A stretch of 64,000 nt of DNA from Ramlibacter rhizophilus (GTDB taxonomy: Bacteria > Pseudomonadota > Gammaproteobacteria > Burkholderiales > Burkholderiaceae_C), in contig NZ_SMLL01000005.1 in the NCBI RefSeq assembly GCF_004681965.1, forward strand, positions 124,001-188,000, given 5' to 3'. The notes under the pieces were generated by a model, which saw only the letters and a list, made by a program, of their open reading frames with translations, was not told the origin of the DNA and made no database searches. The position numbers and the translations under genes are program-made. This document shows positions 63,594 through 64,000 of the stretch, one piece after another; the first letter of the stretch is position 1, and every line of letters starts with the position of its first letter.

Positions 63594-64000
63594 ATGAAGC
63601 TGAAGATCCTGGTCGGAACGATGACCAGTACCGCCGATGACGTTGCACAGGCGATCCAGATGGACTGCGCCGATCTGGTGGACGAGATCGAGGTGTGCCT
63701 GATGGACGGCCTGGACATCAGCGCCTTCGACGAAGATGCACTTTATCTCATCTGCTCGTCTACTTACGGCTCGGGCGACGTGCCCGACAACGCGTACGAG
63801 CTGTACGACTCGCTGGACACCGCGCCGCGTTACCTCGGGCACGTGCGCTACGGCGTCATCGCCCTGGGCGACAGCGGCTACGCCCAGACCTTCTGCTTCG
63901 GCGGCAAGAAGTTCGACCAGCGCCTGAGCGACCTGGGCGCGCGCCGCATCGGCGAGGTCTGGTGCCACGATGCCAGCGAAGGAACCATGGCAGAGGCCGA
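63594..64000 (+). CDS. flavodoxin-like protein (MioC/FldA type), 5' part
   Basis: Only the first 135 codons are in the window. The FMN phosphate loop is visible in ILVGTMTSTADDVAQAI (T-x-T-x-x-D form), followed by ICSSTYGSGDVPDNAYELYD, and VIALGDSGYAQTFCFGGKKF, the region that covers the isoalloxazine ring. ATG 63594 (MKLKILVGTMTSTADD) follows gaagg. Length so far matches MioC or short-chain flavodoxin. It is divergent from boxR and may share its control region; an electron-carrier role for the BoxA/BoxB system is possible but only inferred. The 3' end is outside. Confidence 0.87.
   Translation, partial: MKLKILVGTMTSTADDVAQAIQMDCADLVDEIEVCLMDGLDISAFDEDALYLICSSTYGSGDVPDNAYELYDSLDTAPRYLGHVRYGVIALGDSGYAQTFCFGGKKFDQRLSDLGARRIGEVWCHDASEGTMAEA

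Overview
The window is high-GC DNA (roughly 68-70 percent, strong G/C preference at third codon positions) that reads as a chromosome segment of a betaproteobacterium of the order Burkholderiales, most probably Comamonadaceae (Variovorax/Ramlibacter-like). The basis is the set of families present: a Bug-type tripartite tricarboxylate transporter binding protein, DUF4148 repeats, an isolated GspA-GspB pair, the BoxR/BoxC aerobic benzoyl-CoA genes and dispersed intergenic repeats of the TTCGACAGGCTCAGGGCGAA type. No transposase, integrase, prophage or CRISPR array was seen. Genus-level placement is inference.

Layout. 1-6.1 kb: 5' part of dnaE, an unknown 481-aa protein, trhO, a bactofilin and a secreted unknown. 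6.1-10.1 kb: gspA-gspB and an MFS carrier. 10.2-14.0 kb: two SDR dehydrogenases, an EthD-like protein and a probable D-apionate lactonase-type enzyme. 14.1-16.2 kb: an unusual 685-aa protein with a bipartite nuclear-localisation-like motif. 16.2-20.8 kb: LysR regulator, HpcH/CitE-type lyase, aldehyde dehydrogenase and a class III CoA transferase. 20.9-24.8 kb: a NitT/TauT-type ABC operon with two paralogous binding proteins. 25.2-34.4 kb: a divergent catabolic locus. Its minus arm holds an SDR, two permeases, an ATPase, a Tat-exported binding protein, a hydroxyisobutyrate-dehydrogenase-like enzyme and a DUF1330 protein. Its plus arm holds an SMP-30 lactonase, an enolase-superfamily enzyme and a DUF2520 protein. 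34.4-40.6 kb: FNR-box cytochrome c, outer-membrane phospholipase A, DUF4148 protein, persulfide dioxygenase, a kinase remnant, and a LysR/Bug/aspartoacylase-like operon. 40.7-48.8 kb: DUF2239, MATE efflux, an EamA exporter plus aminotransferase controlled by a divergent MocR-type regulator, a PQQ-type sugar dehydrogenase and a second EamA carrier. 49.1-52.6 kb: membrane protein, small secreted protein, patatin-like lipase, tRNA-Arg and a cupin. 52.7-60.5 kb: LysR, then a membrane-microdomain operon (NfeD, flotillin FloA, small coiled-coil membrane protein), and a stress block (Hsp20 behind an FNR-like box, a phosphotransferase/P-loop kinase fusion, tRNA-Pro, two DUF2382 proteins). 60.8-64.0 kb: boxC and boxR, with a divergent flavodoxin cut by the window end.

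How it fits together. Most of the window is accessory catabolism and transport. Several operons show start/stop overlaps and a nearby LysR or MocR regulator, suggesting uptake and breakdown of sugar acids, carboxylates and aromatics. Two candidate FNR/ANR boxes and the Hsp20/DUF2382 block suggest a low-oxygen stress response. The most unusual items are the NLS-bearing 685-aa protein, the repeat element that supplies the C-terminus and stop codon of a cytochrome gene, the three-gene NfeD-flotillin operon, and the boxR-boxC pair without boxA or boxB beside it.
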